The notes under the pieces are model-generated. The model was not told where the DNA came from. It searched no databases and was given only the letters and a program-made list of their open reading frames with translations. This document shows positions 35,863 to 44,062 of a stretch of 64,000 nt of DNA, piece after piece; position 1 is the stretch's first letter, and the number at the start of each line of letters is the position of its first letter. This stretch comes from Agromyces mediolanus (GTDB lineage: Bacteria > Actinomycetota > Actinomycetes > Actinomycetales > Microbacteriaceae): assembly GCF_023715325.1 (NCBI RefSeq), contig NZ_JAMBNX010000005.1, forward strand, positions 1 to 64,000, written 5' to 3'. Both the position numbers and the translations under genes were made by a program.

Positions 35863-38800
35863 CTACTCAGCCAGGCGGCGGCGCCGGATCATGAGCATCC
35901 CGCCGATCCCGAACAGCCCGATCGCGGCGATCCCGAGGCCCCAGGCGATCGTCGTGCCGGTCGTCGCGAGCGGATCGTTGGACGCCGGCGGGACGGCGAC
36001 CTCGGTGATCTTCGCTGTGGACGGCTCGGAGGTGACCGGATCGCCGCCGGGCGGCGTGACCGTGACCGTGGCGGTGTTCTCGAGCGGCTCGCCGATCAGG
36101 TCGGCCGCGACGACGACGTAGCTCGCCGTGCACACGATCGTCTGGCCGGGCAGGAGCTCAGCGGGCTCCGCCGGGCACACCGGCGCGGTGAGCTTGCCGC
36201 GACCGGTGAACCGGCCCTCGTTGATGACCGGATCGCTCAGGCTCGTGTTGCCCGTGTTCGTCACCGTGAACGAGTACGTCACGAGTTGGCCAGCCTTCGT
36301 GACCTTCTGCACGTCGGCGGTCTTCACCACGGTCGCGGCGGGGTTCGCCGGCTGCGGGACGATCACGGTCGACGGCTCCGACGGCACCTTCTCCCCGGAA
36401 CCGGGCGGGTTGCCCTCCGCTGTAGCGGTGTTGGTGATCTCACCCGCGTCGATGTCGGCCTGGGTCACCGTGTACTCGGTGCTGCACACCACCTGGTCGC
36501 CCGGTGCCAGCGATGCCGCCCCAGCGGGACAGATCGGCGCCTCGAGCGTCCCCGACCCGGTGAACTCGCCCTCGACGACTGAGACGTCGGTCAGGGTCAC
36601 GTTCCCGGTGTTCGTCACGACGAACGAGTAGGTGATCGTCTCGCCGGCGCGGAAGTCGACCGGAGCATTGGGCGACGCGGACTTCACGACCGTGAGGCCG
36701 GGCTCCTGCTCGACCGCGACGGTGGTCGTCGAGGGCTCCGACGGGATCGGGGTCTCCGAGCCCGGCGGCGTTCCCGTCGCACTCGCCGTGTTCTGCAGCG
36801 TGCCTGCGTCGACGTCCGCTTGGGTCACCGTGTAGGTGCTGGTGCAGGTCTGCGCGTCACCCGGTGCGAGCGAGCGCTCCGGGCAGACCGCGGGCGGCAG
36901 CACACCGGTGCCGGTGAAGTTGTCATCGGCGATCTCGATGTTGGACATCGAGACATTCCCAGTGTTCGTGACGAGGAACGAGTAGACGATGCGCTGCCCT
37001 GCCGCCGTGACGGTGGTCACGTCGGCGGACTTCACGAGCTCGAGCCCGGGCGCAGCCGCGGCGGTGACGGTCGCCGTCGACGGCTCCGACACCGGCACAT
37101 CGACACCCGCGGGCGGCGTCGCGGTCGCGGTCGCGGTGTTCGTCACCTCGCCGGCATCCACGTCGTCCTGCGTGACGACGTAGCTGGCCGTGCAGGTGAC
37201 CGGATCGTTCGGCGCCAGCGTCGTCCCGGCCGGGCAGCTGACTTCCAGCGGGCCGGCGCTTCCTGAGAACGCGGCCTCGTCGATGACCGGGTCGGTCAGT
37301 GTGACCGTCCCGGTGTTCGTGACGAGGAAGGAGTACTCGACGGTGTCGCCGGCCTTGGTGACCGCCTGCGGGTTCGCGGACTTCACGAGGGTGAGCTCGG
37401 GGGTCCGGTCGGTGTCGACGGTCGTCTCGGACGGCGGCGTGGTGATCTTCCCACCGCCGGGCGGCGTGCCGGTCGCGGTCGCCGAGTTCGTCACCTCACC
37501 GGCATCGATGTCGGCCTGCGTGAGCGTGTACTCCGCGGTGCAGGTCGTCGTCCCGGTCGGGGCGAGGGTCGGGTCGGGGCAGGTCACTGCACCGAGGGTT
37601 CCGGTGCCGGAGAACTCGCCCTCCTCGACGGCGATGTCCGACACGGTCACGTTGCCCGTGTTCGTCACGAGGAAGGAGTAGGTGATCACCTCACCCGCGA
37701 CGCCGCTGCCGGCGACGCTTCCCGACTTGACCACGGTGAGAGCGGGTGCGGCCTCGATCGTGACCGCCGCCGACGACGGCCCCGAAACCGGGTCCAGAGT
37801 GGCGGGTCCGTCGGCGGACGCGGTCGCGGTGTTCGTCACCGTTCCCGCGTCGACGTCGGCCTGCGTGAGCTCGTACTCGGCGGTGCACGTTACGGTCTGG
37901 CCGGGGATGAACGGGTCAGCCGGGCAGCTCGCCACGGGAGCAGGACCGGTGCCCGAGAATGCGAGCTCGGTGATCGCCGCGCTCTGCACCGTCACGTTCC
38001 CGGTGTTCGTCACCGCGAACGAGTAGTTGAGCGTTTCCCCAGCCTTCGTCGGCTTCGCCGGGCTGACGCTCTTGACGAGCGAGATCGCCGGGGCCGGGGC
38101 CACCGGGATCGTGACCTCGGACGGCGGCGTGGTGATCTTCTCGCCCCCGGGCGGGGTGCCGGTCGCTGTCGCGGAGTTCGTCAGGGACAGTGCGTCGACA
38201 TCGGCCTGGGTGAGGGTGTAGTCGGCCGTGCAGATGACCTGCTCGTTCGGAGCAAGAGTGTCCGTGCCGGCGGGACAAGTGATCGCACCCATCGGGTCAC
38301 TCCCCGAGAACGACGCCTCGTCGATCGCGATATCGCTGATCGGCACGTTGCCCGTGTTGGTGACAACGAAGGAGTAGGTGATCGCCTGCCCGACCGTGTA
38401 GGCAGCCGCGTCCGACGGGGACGCCGACTTCACGACCGACAGGTTCGGCGCCGGCGCGGTCGTCGGCGTGTGGGTCGTCGACGGCGCCGAGGTGATCGGC
38501 GTCGAGGTGCCCTCCGGCGTCGCGGTCGCGGTGGCCGAGTTGTCGACTCCGCCGGCCGTTTCGTCGTCGGCGGTGATCGTGTACGCCGCATCCGCCGTGC
38601 ACGTCACGGTCGCGCCGGGCGCGAGCGCGCCTGCCGGGCAAGTGACCGCTCCGATCTTCGGGTCGTCGACCGCGACGTCGTTGAGCGCGACGAGGCCGGT
38701 GTTCGTGACCGTGAAGGTGTACTCGATCGTGTCGCCGGCGTCGACGATGCCGTCGCTGTTGGCGTCGACGGGGGTGCCCGCGTGCTTGACGAACGACACG

Positions 38801-40071
38801 GAGGCCGGGTTCGCCGTCGTCGACGAGGTGTTGTTCGCGGTGTTCGGGTCCTGCTCGTTGGCCGTGACCCTCGCGGTGTTCGTTACGGCGGAGGTCACGT
38901 TCGCCGGAGCGTTCGCGGTGATCGTGATCGTGGTCGAGTCACCGGCCACGAGACGACCACCGGTGCAGACGACGTCGGCGCCCGCGACGGTGCAGCCGGG
39001 CGTGCTCGAGGCGGCACCGGTCAGCGGCGCGGGAACCGCATCACGGACGGAGTACCCGCTCGAGTTGCCCGGGCCGTTGTTCGTCACGGTCAGCGTGTAT
39101 TCGACCGGGCCACCGGCCGGCAGGAGCACCGCCGGACCCGTCTTCTCGATCGCGAGGTCGGTCGGCTGACCGGGCGAGGCGGCGCCGTCGTTGTTCCCGC
39201 TCCCGGGACCGGTCGTCCTCGACACGACGGTGAAGGTCGGCGTCGCGCTGCCCGGGTTCGTGACCGCGATCTGTGTCACTGTTCCGGAGCTGTTCTGGGA
39301 GAAGCCCAGGTTTCCGTTGCCATAGGTCCAGTTCGCACCGGAGACATCGGTCGCACCATTCAGGAAGAACGGGGCCGGGTAGAACGTGACAGTGCCCGAG
39401 GCTGGATTGATGCGCGCGATCTGCGACGCTCCACCGCTGGTTGAGTGACCCCAGAAGAAGCCGTTGGCGAACGTGAAGTCGGACACCTGCGACGCTTGGC
39501 TCAGCGTCACCGTGCGGGCCACCGCGCCGGTGCTCACGTTGATCGCGGTGAGCGTGTTCGACCCGCTGGTGGTGATGTAGAAGAGCCCGTCGCCACCGAA
39601 TGCGCCGACGTTGGCGTTTATTCCGTAGGTCTGGGTTCCCACGCGCGTGATGACCCCACCCTCACCGATCCGAATCAGGGATGAAGTCGGGAGGGCGGCG
39701 TTTCCGGCGGTGACGATGCCGTACAGGTAGTTGTTCGCCGTGTTGTATCCGATGGCGTTGTACGAGACCGCCGAGACTGGACCTTCAGGGCTGAAGCTCA
39801 CATTGCCGGCGGCGTCGGTGACTGCCTTGTTCAAACCGGTCGGCACGCCCTGCGCGACGAACACCAGCGGGTCGGCGGCGGGGAAGGCGTCACCCGGCGC
39901 CGCCGCCGCAGGAGCAGCCGAGAGGGCGCCGAGTCCAACCAGGCTCGCGGTCGCGAGCAGACCACTCGCGAGGCCGGCGAGCAGCCTCGAATACGGACGG
40001 ACGCCGGCGGTTCGCCGACGTCCAGGTTGTGTCCTCGTCCCCGTTCGAGGTCGTTTGAACGCAGGCGTCAT
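35863..40071 (-). CDS. Cell-wall-anchored repeat protein (DUF11/DUF7507 repeats, LATTG sortase signal)
   Basis: A 1402-residue secreted surface protein. Signal peptide at residues 1-58 (long basic n-region, AAPAAAAPGD cleavage area); residues 60-290 resemble a DUF6923-like beta-propeller (IGYNTANNYLYGIV, LIRIGEGGVITRVG); one DUF11 domain to about 410; then eight repeats of 105-130 residues, each opening VVKSxxP and containing YSFxVTNTGN and TQADVDAG; and a C-terminal LATTG at 1368, hydrophobic helix and RRRR tail, as for class E sortase substrates. SD-like AGGGGGG lies upstream of the ATG. No sortase gene is in the window. Role inferred: adhesion or surface layer. Confidence 0.88.
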   Translation of the reverse strand: MTPAFKRPRTGTRTQPGRRRTAGVRPYSRLLAGLASGLLATASLVGLGALSAAPAAAAPGDAFPAADPLVFVAQGVPTGLNKAVTDAAGNVSFSPEGPVSAVSYNAIGYNTANNYLYGIVTAGNAALPTSSLIRIGEGGVITRVGTQTYGINANVGAFGGDGLFYITTSGSNTLTAINVSTGAVARTVTLSQASQVSDFTFANGFFWGHSTSGGASQIARINPASGTVTFYPAPFFLNGATDVSGANWTYGNGNLGFSQNSSGTVTQIAVTNPGSATPTFTVVSRTTGPGSGNNDGAASPGQPTDLAIEKTGPAVLLPAGGPVEYTLTVTNNGPGNSSGYSVRDAVPAPLTGAASSTPGCTVAGADVVCTGGRLVAGDSTTITITANAPANVTSAVTNTARVTANEQDPNTANNTSSTTANPASVSFVKHAGTPVDANSDGIVDAGDTIEYTFTVTNTGLVALNDVAVDDPKIGAVTCPAGALAPGATVTCTADAAYTITADDETAGGVDNSATATATPEGTSTPITSAPSTTHTPTTAPAPNLSVVKSASPSDAAAYTVGQAITYSFVVTNTGNVPISDIAIDEASFSGSDPMGAITCPAGTDTLAPNEQVICTADYTLTQADVDALSLTNSATATGTPPGGEKITTPPSEVTIPVAPAPAISLVKSVSPAKPTKAGETLNYSFAVTNTGNVTVQSAAITELAFSGTGPAPVASCPADPFIPGQTVTCTAEYELTQADVDAGTVTNTATASADGPATLDPVSGPSSAAVTIEAAPALTVVKSGSVAGSGVAGEVITYSFLVTNTGNVTVSDIAVEEGEFSGTGTLGAVTCPDPTLAPTGTTTCTAEYTLTQADIDAGEVTNSATATGTPPGGGKITTPPSETTVDTDRTPELTLVKSANPQAVTKAGDTVEYSFLVTNTGTVTLTDPVIDEAAFSGSAGPLEVSCPAGTTLAPNDPVTCTASYVVTQDDVDAGEVTNTATATATPPAGVDVPVSEPSTATVTAAAAPGLELVKSADVTTVTAAGQRIVYSFLVTNTGNVSMSNIEIADDNFTGTGVLPPAVCPERSLAPGDAQTCTSTYTVTQADVDAGTLQNTASATGTPPGSETPIPSEPSTTTVAVEQEPGLTVVKSASPNAPVDFRAGETITYSFVVTNTGNVTLTDVSVVEGEFTGSGTLEAPICPAGAASLAPGDQVVCSTEYTVTQADIDAGEITNTATAEGNPPGSGEKVPSEPSTVIVPQPANPAATVVKTADVQKVTKAGQLVTYSFTVTNTGNTSLSDPVINEGRFTGRGKLTAPVCPAEPAELLPGQTIVCTASYVVVAADLIGEPLENTATVTVTPPGGDPVTSEPSTAKITEVAVPPASNDPLATTGTTIAWGLGIAAIGLFGIGGMLMIRRRRLAE

Positions 40072-40731
40072 CCTGAGGGTCCCCCCTTTTTTCGGGCGCG
40101 CCGAGCGCGCCCCATCCCGAATCTCCCGAATCGCAGACCGAGCACGAGCTCAAGGTCCACTCTCAGTCACCGTACAGAGGACCCAAGGCCAATTCAAGGA
40201 GACTCCGGCGTGCCGACCACCCCCGAACGAGGGTGAATACCGTGCTCGGGGTTGGGGGCATCTCCGCTGCGCGTGAGACCGCAGAACGGATATGCCAACC
40301 GCCTCGCGCCCCTGCGGGCGACGCCGAGCCCGACGGATGGTTGAACGGGCCGCAGGCTGGCGGGCCCGGCCGGTACCGCACAAGCTGTCGATCGTGTCCC
40401 GGCACACGTCAGAGTCCACCGCGGTCCGCGGAAGACGCGGGCCCTGGGCAAGCTAGACCCGGGCGCCGCGAGTTCAACGACTAGGTCGGCGCCGCCTGTG
40501 CCCTTCTACGCCGGAAGGACCTCACCGAATGGACCGAGAGTCCCACCGCAGACGTCGGCAGAGGATTATCGCGGTGGCGCGGAGGATTACCGTGACGCGA
40601 GACGAATCAGAGGGCACCCACGGTGCGGATCAGTGAGATCTCAGACCACGCCCCACTCGAAACGCCCCCGCTGTGTGCGGGGGCGTTCGTCGTTTCGGGT
40701 GGCGGGTGAGCGTTGGGGTGCGTCGCCGTCG
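40072..40731. other. Intergenic region, no gene recognised
   Basis: 660 nt between the surface-protein start and the deaminase stop. It must carry the surface-protein promoter (not identified with confidence), contains a GC-rich palindrome GGGCGCGCCGAGCGCGCCC near 40096-40114, a short direct repeat GAGGATTAYCG near 40562 and 40584, and ends with the third terminator repeat. Open frames here overlap one another on both strands and look non-coding. Confidence 0.6.
40654..40704. repeat. Direct-repeat copy 3 of the tRNA-Ser terminator segment
   Basis: Matches 35569-35619 apart from the loop (TGTGT here, as in copy 1). It marks the right end of the proposed island, 28 nt before the deaminase stop, and can serve as that gene's terminator in reverse. 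Confidence 0.85.
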
Positions 40732-41238
40732 CTAGCGGTCCGTCGCCGAGCGGTATCGCCGGCGCTGCAGTTCCTTGACCTCGTCGATGAGCTCGGGCGC
40801 CGGGCCGGTGACGGGGATCCCCGGTGCGACGGCGTTGATCGGCAGCGCGGCGACCGGCCCGGGCTCGAGCCCCCAGTCGGCGCGCCACTGCACCAGCTGC
40901 GCGGACGCGGTGGCGTAGACGATCCGGCCGAGGCCGACCCAGGCGTGCGCTGCCGAGCACATCGGGCAGTGCTCGCCGGAGGTGTACACGACCGCGTGCC
41001 GACGCTCGGCCTGAGTCAGGTTCTCGGCGGCCCAGCGCGCGATCTCGAATTCGGGATGCCGGGTCTCGTCGCCGTCGGCGACTCGATTGCGGTCCTCAAA
41101 GCGAACGGCTCCGGTGGAATCGACGAGCAGTGAGCCGAACGGTTCGTCGCCCGCCTCCAGCGCCTCGCGTGCGAGTTCGACGCAGCGACGCAGAAACGCG
41201 AGATCCTGCGGGTCGGTGACCGTGTGCTGTGCGTTCAA
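40732..41238 (-). CDS. Nucleoside/base deaminase (CMP/dCMP deaminase fold)
   Basis: A 168-residue zinc deaminase. The catalytic motif is HPE (residues 61-63, in place of the commoner HAE) and the zinc pair is in EHCPMCSAA near 90. The family includes guanine deaminase and tRNA adenosine deaminase-like enzymes; the real tadA is usually core and elsewhere. Start TTG is preferred because GAGGGGG lies about 6 nt upstream and the helix FLRRCVELAREALEAGDEPFG follows. First gene right of the island. Confidence 0.8.
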   Translation of the reverse strand: MNAQHTVTDPQDLAFLRRCVELAREALEAGDEPFGSLLVDSTGAVRFEDRNRVADGDETRHPEFEIARWAAENLTQAERRHAVVYTSGEHCPMCSAAHAWVGLGRIVYATASAQLVQWRADWGLEPGPVAALPINAVAPGIPVTGPAPELIDEVKELQRRRYRSATDR

Positions 41239-41335
41239 GTTCTGCCCCCTCGCTTCACGCCAGGCTACTCTCCGCGGCGACTCCTCGACGCGAGCAGAGC
41301 GACGTGCCGGAGGGGTCGAGGCCGCGGTGCTGCCG

Positions 41336-41665
41336 CTAGCTCAGCTGCTCCCAGCGGTCATCCGGCAGGACTCCGGACTCGAGATCGAGGAGCGCACGTC
41401 GCGTCTCGTTCCGCGCGAGGGCATACGTCGCGGGGTAGTCGACGGCTTGGCCGCCGACGGTCAGTTCGACGGTCTCGTCATCATCCGCCGGCGCGCCGTT
41501 GATCGCGTTGGCGACCCGGTTGCCGTCGTCGGTGGTTGCGGTGACGATGAAGCGGTCGGGTCCGCCGCCGACCATGACTTCCCAGCCCTGGATCCGGTGG
41601 GCGATCAACGTGTGGGTGAGCCCGTCGAGCTCGTCGATGCCCCAGCGGTCCGCGTCGTCGCTCAT
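41336..41665 (-). CDS. Hypothetical protein, 109 residues
   Basis: Small soluble acidic protein (WGIDELDGLTHTL near residue 6, VMVGGGPDRFIVTATTDDG near 30-48). I do not recognise the family. The ATG at 41665 is preferred because CAGACT lies 7 nt upstream (leaderless pattern); an in-frame start 13 codons earlier lacks this. It lies 97 nt upstream of the deaminase start on the same strand, so may be weakly linked to it. Confidence 0.6.
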   Translation of the reverse strand: MSDDADRWGIDELDGLTHTLIAHRIQGWEVMVGGGPDRFIVTATTDDGNRVANAINGAPADDDETVELTVGGQAVDYPATYALARNETRRALLDLESGVLPDDRWEQLS

Positions 41666-41847
41666 CGCACCAGTCTGGCACCCAACGGCGGGATGGCTGG
41701 GCATTGCGGGCCGCGCGGTGCGTCCGGCCCGGGAGCGGACTCCCAGTCCCGGTGTCGCATGGGCGGGTGCGGCCAGCGCCCGTCGGGCGGTAACGTCGGG
41801 AGCGGCCCACTGCCCCCTGATTCGTCCCCGTCGAACGAAGGATCCGG

Positions 41848-42807
41848 ATGACCGTCGCCCCCGCCGCCCCCGAGCCGTCCGTGAAGCGCGTCCCGCTCGG
41901 CAGCACCGGCCTGGAAGTGCCGAACCTCCTCCTCGGCGCCATGCGCATCGAGGATCTCGACGACGCCGCCATCCGCGAGCTCGTCGACACCGCGCGCGCC
42001 GCGGGCGTCACGTACATCGACCACGCGGACATCTACGGCCGCGAGCTGCACGGCTGCGAGCGCCGGTTCGCCGATGCGCTCCGGCTCAGCCCCGCCGAGC
42101 GCGACGAGCTCACGCTTCAGACGAAGTGCGGCATCGTGAAGGGCGAGAGCGCGTTCGACTTCTCGTACGAGCACATCGTCGACTCCGTGGAGGGCTCGCT
42201 CGCGGCCCTCGACACGGACCGCATCGACGTGCTGCTGCTGCATCGGCCCGATGCCCTGGTCGAGCCCGACGAGGTCGCCCGGGCCTTCGATGAGCTGCAT
42301 GCATCGGGCAAGGTGCGCGCCTTCGGGGTGTCGAACCACACGCCCGGCCAGATCGAGCTGCTCCGGCGATCGCTCGATCAGCCGATCGTGGTCAACCAGA
42401 TCCAGCTCTCACTCGTGCACGCCTCGGCGATCGCCCAGGGCATCGCGGCGAACATGAGCGACGAGCAGTCCGTCGTGCGCGACGGCGGCGGCATCGTCGA
42501 CTACGCGCGCCTGCACGGCATCACCCTGCAGGCGTGGGCGCCATTCCAGGGCGCGGCCGGGGTGTTTCTCGGCTCCGAGCAGTACACCGAGCTGAACGCG
42601 GTGATCGACCGGATCGCGGCCCGGTACGGCGTGGAGCCCATCGCGGTCGCGACGGCGTGGCTGACCCGGCATCCCGCCGATATCCAGGTCGTCCTCGGCA
42701 CCACCAAACCGGCCCGGCTGGCCGCCGCCGCGCACGGCTCCGAGCTGCGGCTCAGCCGGAGCGAATGGTACGAGCTGTTCCGCGCGGCCGGCCACATCGT
42801 GCCCTGA
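41848..42807 (+). CDS. Aldo/keto reductase (YdhF-like)
   Basis: A 319-residue NADPH-dependent carbonyl reductase. Seen: the catalytic Asp/Tyr region DHADIYGRE near residue 57, lysine in LQTKCGI near 91, histidine in LLLHRPD near 133, and SNHTPGQIELL near 169. YdhF-type members lack an assigned substrate. The ATG is preceded by AAGGA at suitable distance. It converges on the acetyltransferase gene. Confidence 0.9.
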   Translation: MTVAPAAPEPSVKRVPLGSTGLEVPNLLLGAMRIEDLDDAAIRELVDTARAAGVTYIDHADIYGRELHGCERRFADALRLSPAERDELTLQTKCGIVKGESAFDFSYEHIVDSVEGSLAALDTDRIDVLLLHRPDALVEPDEVARAFDELHASGKVRAFGVSNHTPGQIELLRRSLDQPIVVNQIQLSLVHASAIAQGIAANMSDEQSVVRDGGGIVDYARLHGITLQAWAPFQGAAGVFLGSEQYTELNAVIDRIAARYGVEPIAVATAWLTRHPADIQVVLGTTKPARLAAAAHGSELRLSRSEWYELFRAAGHIVP

Positions 42808-42883
42808 CCGTCCGTCGGACGCCTCGAGCATCGAGGAGGGCCGCCGGCGTCAGCGGCGCGGTCTCACCGTCGCGTTCGCGGAC

Positions 42884-43351
42884 TCAGCTCGTCGAGCGGA
42901 GGACGTACGTGAAGTAGACCCGATCGAACCCGTCCTCAGTGCGGCGATCCACCTCGCGGTACCCTCGACGCGGGTAGTAGCTCAGGTTCTCGGTCATCTT
43001 CGCGTTCGTGTACAGGCGCACCTCTCCGAGCCCGAGCGTCACCGCCTCCGCCTCGGCGGCGTCCAGCAGCCGCCCGCCGATTCCCATCCCCTGTGCTTCG
43101 GGAGCGACGGCGAGGTTCTCGACCAGGAGATGGTCCGGGTGAGCCTCCGTCACCATGACTCCGAGCAGTTCGCTCCCGCGCCATGCCAGGAGCACCCGTC
43201 CGGCTTGCACCGGTTCGAGGTAGTCCGCGTTCATCGGAGCGGGTTCCCGGCCGATGCGCTCGATGTAGCCCGAGTAGGCAGCCCGTATCAGCGTCTCGAT
43301 CTCGGGCACATCGGCGACGGTGGCCTGAACGAAGCTGATGGACCCGACCAT
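42884..43351 (-). CDS. GNAT-family N-acetyltransferase
   Basis: A 155-residue acetyl-CoA-dependent acetyltransferase. Motif A lies near residues 85-105 (LAVAPEAQGMGIGGRLLDAAE, with the QGMGIG pyrophosphate loop); the C-terminal YYPRRGYREV is the usual motif B. Substrate unknown. The ATG at 43351 gives the family's normal N-terminus (ISFVQATVADVPEIETL). Divergent from the TetR gene, 126 nt between starts. Confidence 0.88.
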   Translation of the reverse strand: MVGSISFVQATVADVPEIETLIRAAYSGYIERIGREPAPMNADYLEPVQAGRVLLAWRGSELLGVMVTEAHPDHLLVENLAVAPEAQGMGIGGRLLDAAEAEAVTLGLGEVRLYTNAKMTENLSYYPRRGYREVDRRTEDGFDRVYFTYVLRSTS

Positions 43352-43440
43352 GTGAGCGAGCGTACCAAGGCGGCCTCGGCCCGGCTGATTCCTGGCGCGA
43401 CGGTCTCGCCGACCCCTGCACCGTCGTGCTTCCGCTGAAA

Positions 43441-43462
43441 TTAGGTAGACTGGTCTACCTAA
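43441..43462 (+). promoter_or_regulatory. Perfect TetR operator over the -10 box
   Basis: Arms TTAGGTAGAC (43441-43450) and GTCTACCTAA (43453-43462) with a 2-nt centre form a perfect inverted repeat. It contains TAGACT (43446-43451), the likely -10 of the tetR-eamA operon, so binding would shut off its own promoter. Confidence 0.75.
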
Positions 43463-43477
43463 GTCGAGGAGGGCAGG

Positions 43478-44062
43478 ATGCCGGCAGAAGCGACACGCCG
43501 CCAGGGCGGCGCGCGACAGCGCATCCTCGAGGCGGCCGCCCGGCGGTTCTACGCCGACGGGGTGAGCGCGACGGGGATCGACGCGATCACGGCCGAGGCA
43601 GGGGTAGCGAAGATGAGCCTCTACAACAACTTCGACTCGAAGGCTGCGTTGGTGGAGGCCTATCTCGAAGCCCGGCACGAGGAGTGGCTCGGGCTGTTCC
43701 GGGCACGCGCGGCCAGCGCCGCGGGGCCCGCCGAGCGCGTCCTGGCCGTCTTCGACGCGTACCTCGACCACGCCGGCGCCGCCTACGAGCACGGGTTCCG
43801 CGGCTGCGGCCTGCTGAACGCCGCGGCCGAGCTGCCCAGCGATGCGCCGGGCCGGCGCGCCGTCCGCGCGCACAAGGAAGAGGTCGAGCGGCTGCTCCTC
43901 GACGGGGTGCGGGAACTCGTCGATCCGGCGCGGGCCGAGCATGTCGCCGAGCACCTCGCCTTCCTCCTCGAGGGTGCGATGGCCCGCGCGGGTCTCGAGG
44001 GGAGCGACCAGCGGCTGCGCGACGCCCGACGGATCGCCGCCGAGCTGATCGTCGAGCGGTGA
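43478..44062 (+). CDS. TetR-family repressor
   Basis: A 194-residue regulator: HTH in residues 14-55 (ILEAAARRFYADGVSATGIDAI, KMSLYNNFDSKAALVEAYL), with a C-terminal ligand domain (FRGCGLLNAAAEL near 107) of the TetR_C_ type that often has a conserved Cys-Gly. GAGGAGGGCAGG precedes the ATG. It overlaps the EamA gene by 4 nt. The perfect operator just upstream implies autorepression and joint control of the transporter. Confidence 0.9.
   Translation: MPAEATRRQGGARQRILEAAARRFYADGVSATGIDAITAEAGVAKMSLYNNFDSKAALVEAYLEARHEEWLGLFRARAASAAGPAERVLAVFDAYLDHAGAAYEHGFRGCGLLNAAAELPSDAPGRRAVRAHKEEVERLLLDGVRELVDPARAEHVAEHLAFLLEGAMARAGLEGSDQRLRDARRIAAELIVER

Noticed and set aside
40096-40130. Factor-independent terminator in the leader of the large surface-protein gene
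   Set aside because: The GC hairpin is followed by A-rich rather than T-rich sequence on the transcribed strand, the wrong orientation for a terminator of that transcript.
40072-40731. Several 60-90 residue frames in the gap before the deaminase
   Set aside because: They overlap on both strands, have no ribosome sites or recognisable features, and run through the palindromes.
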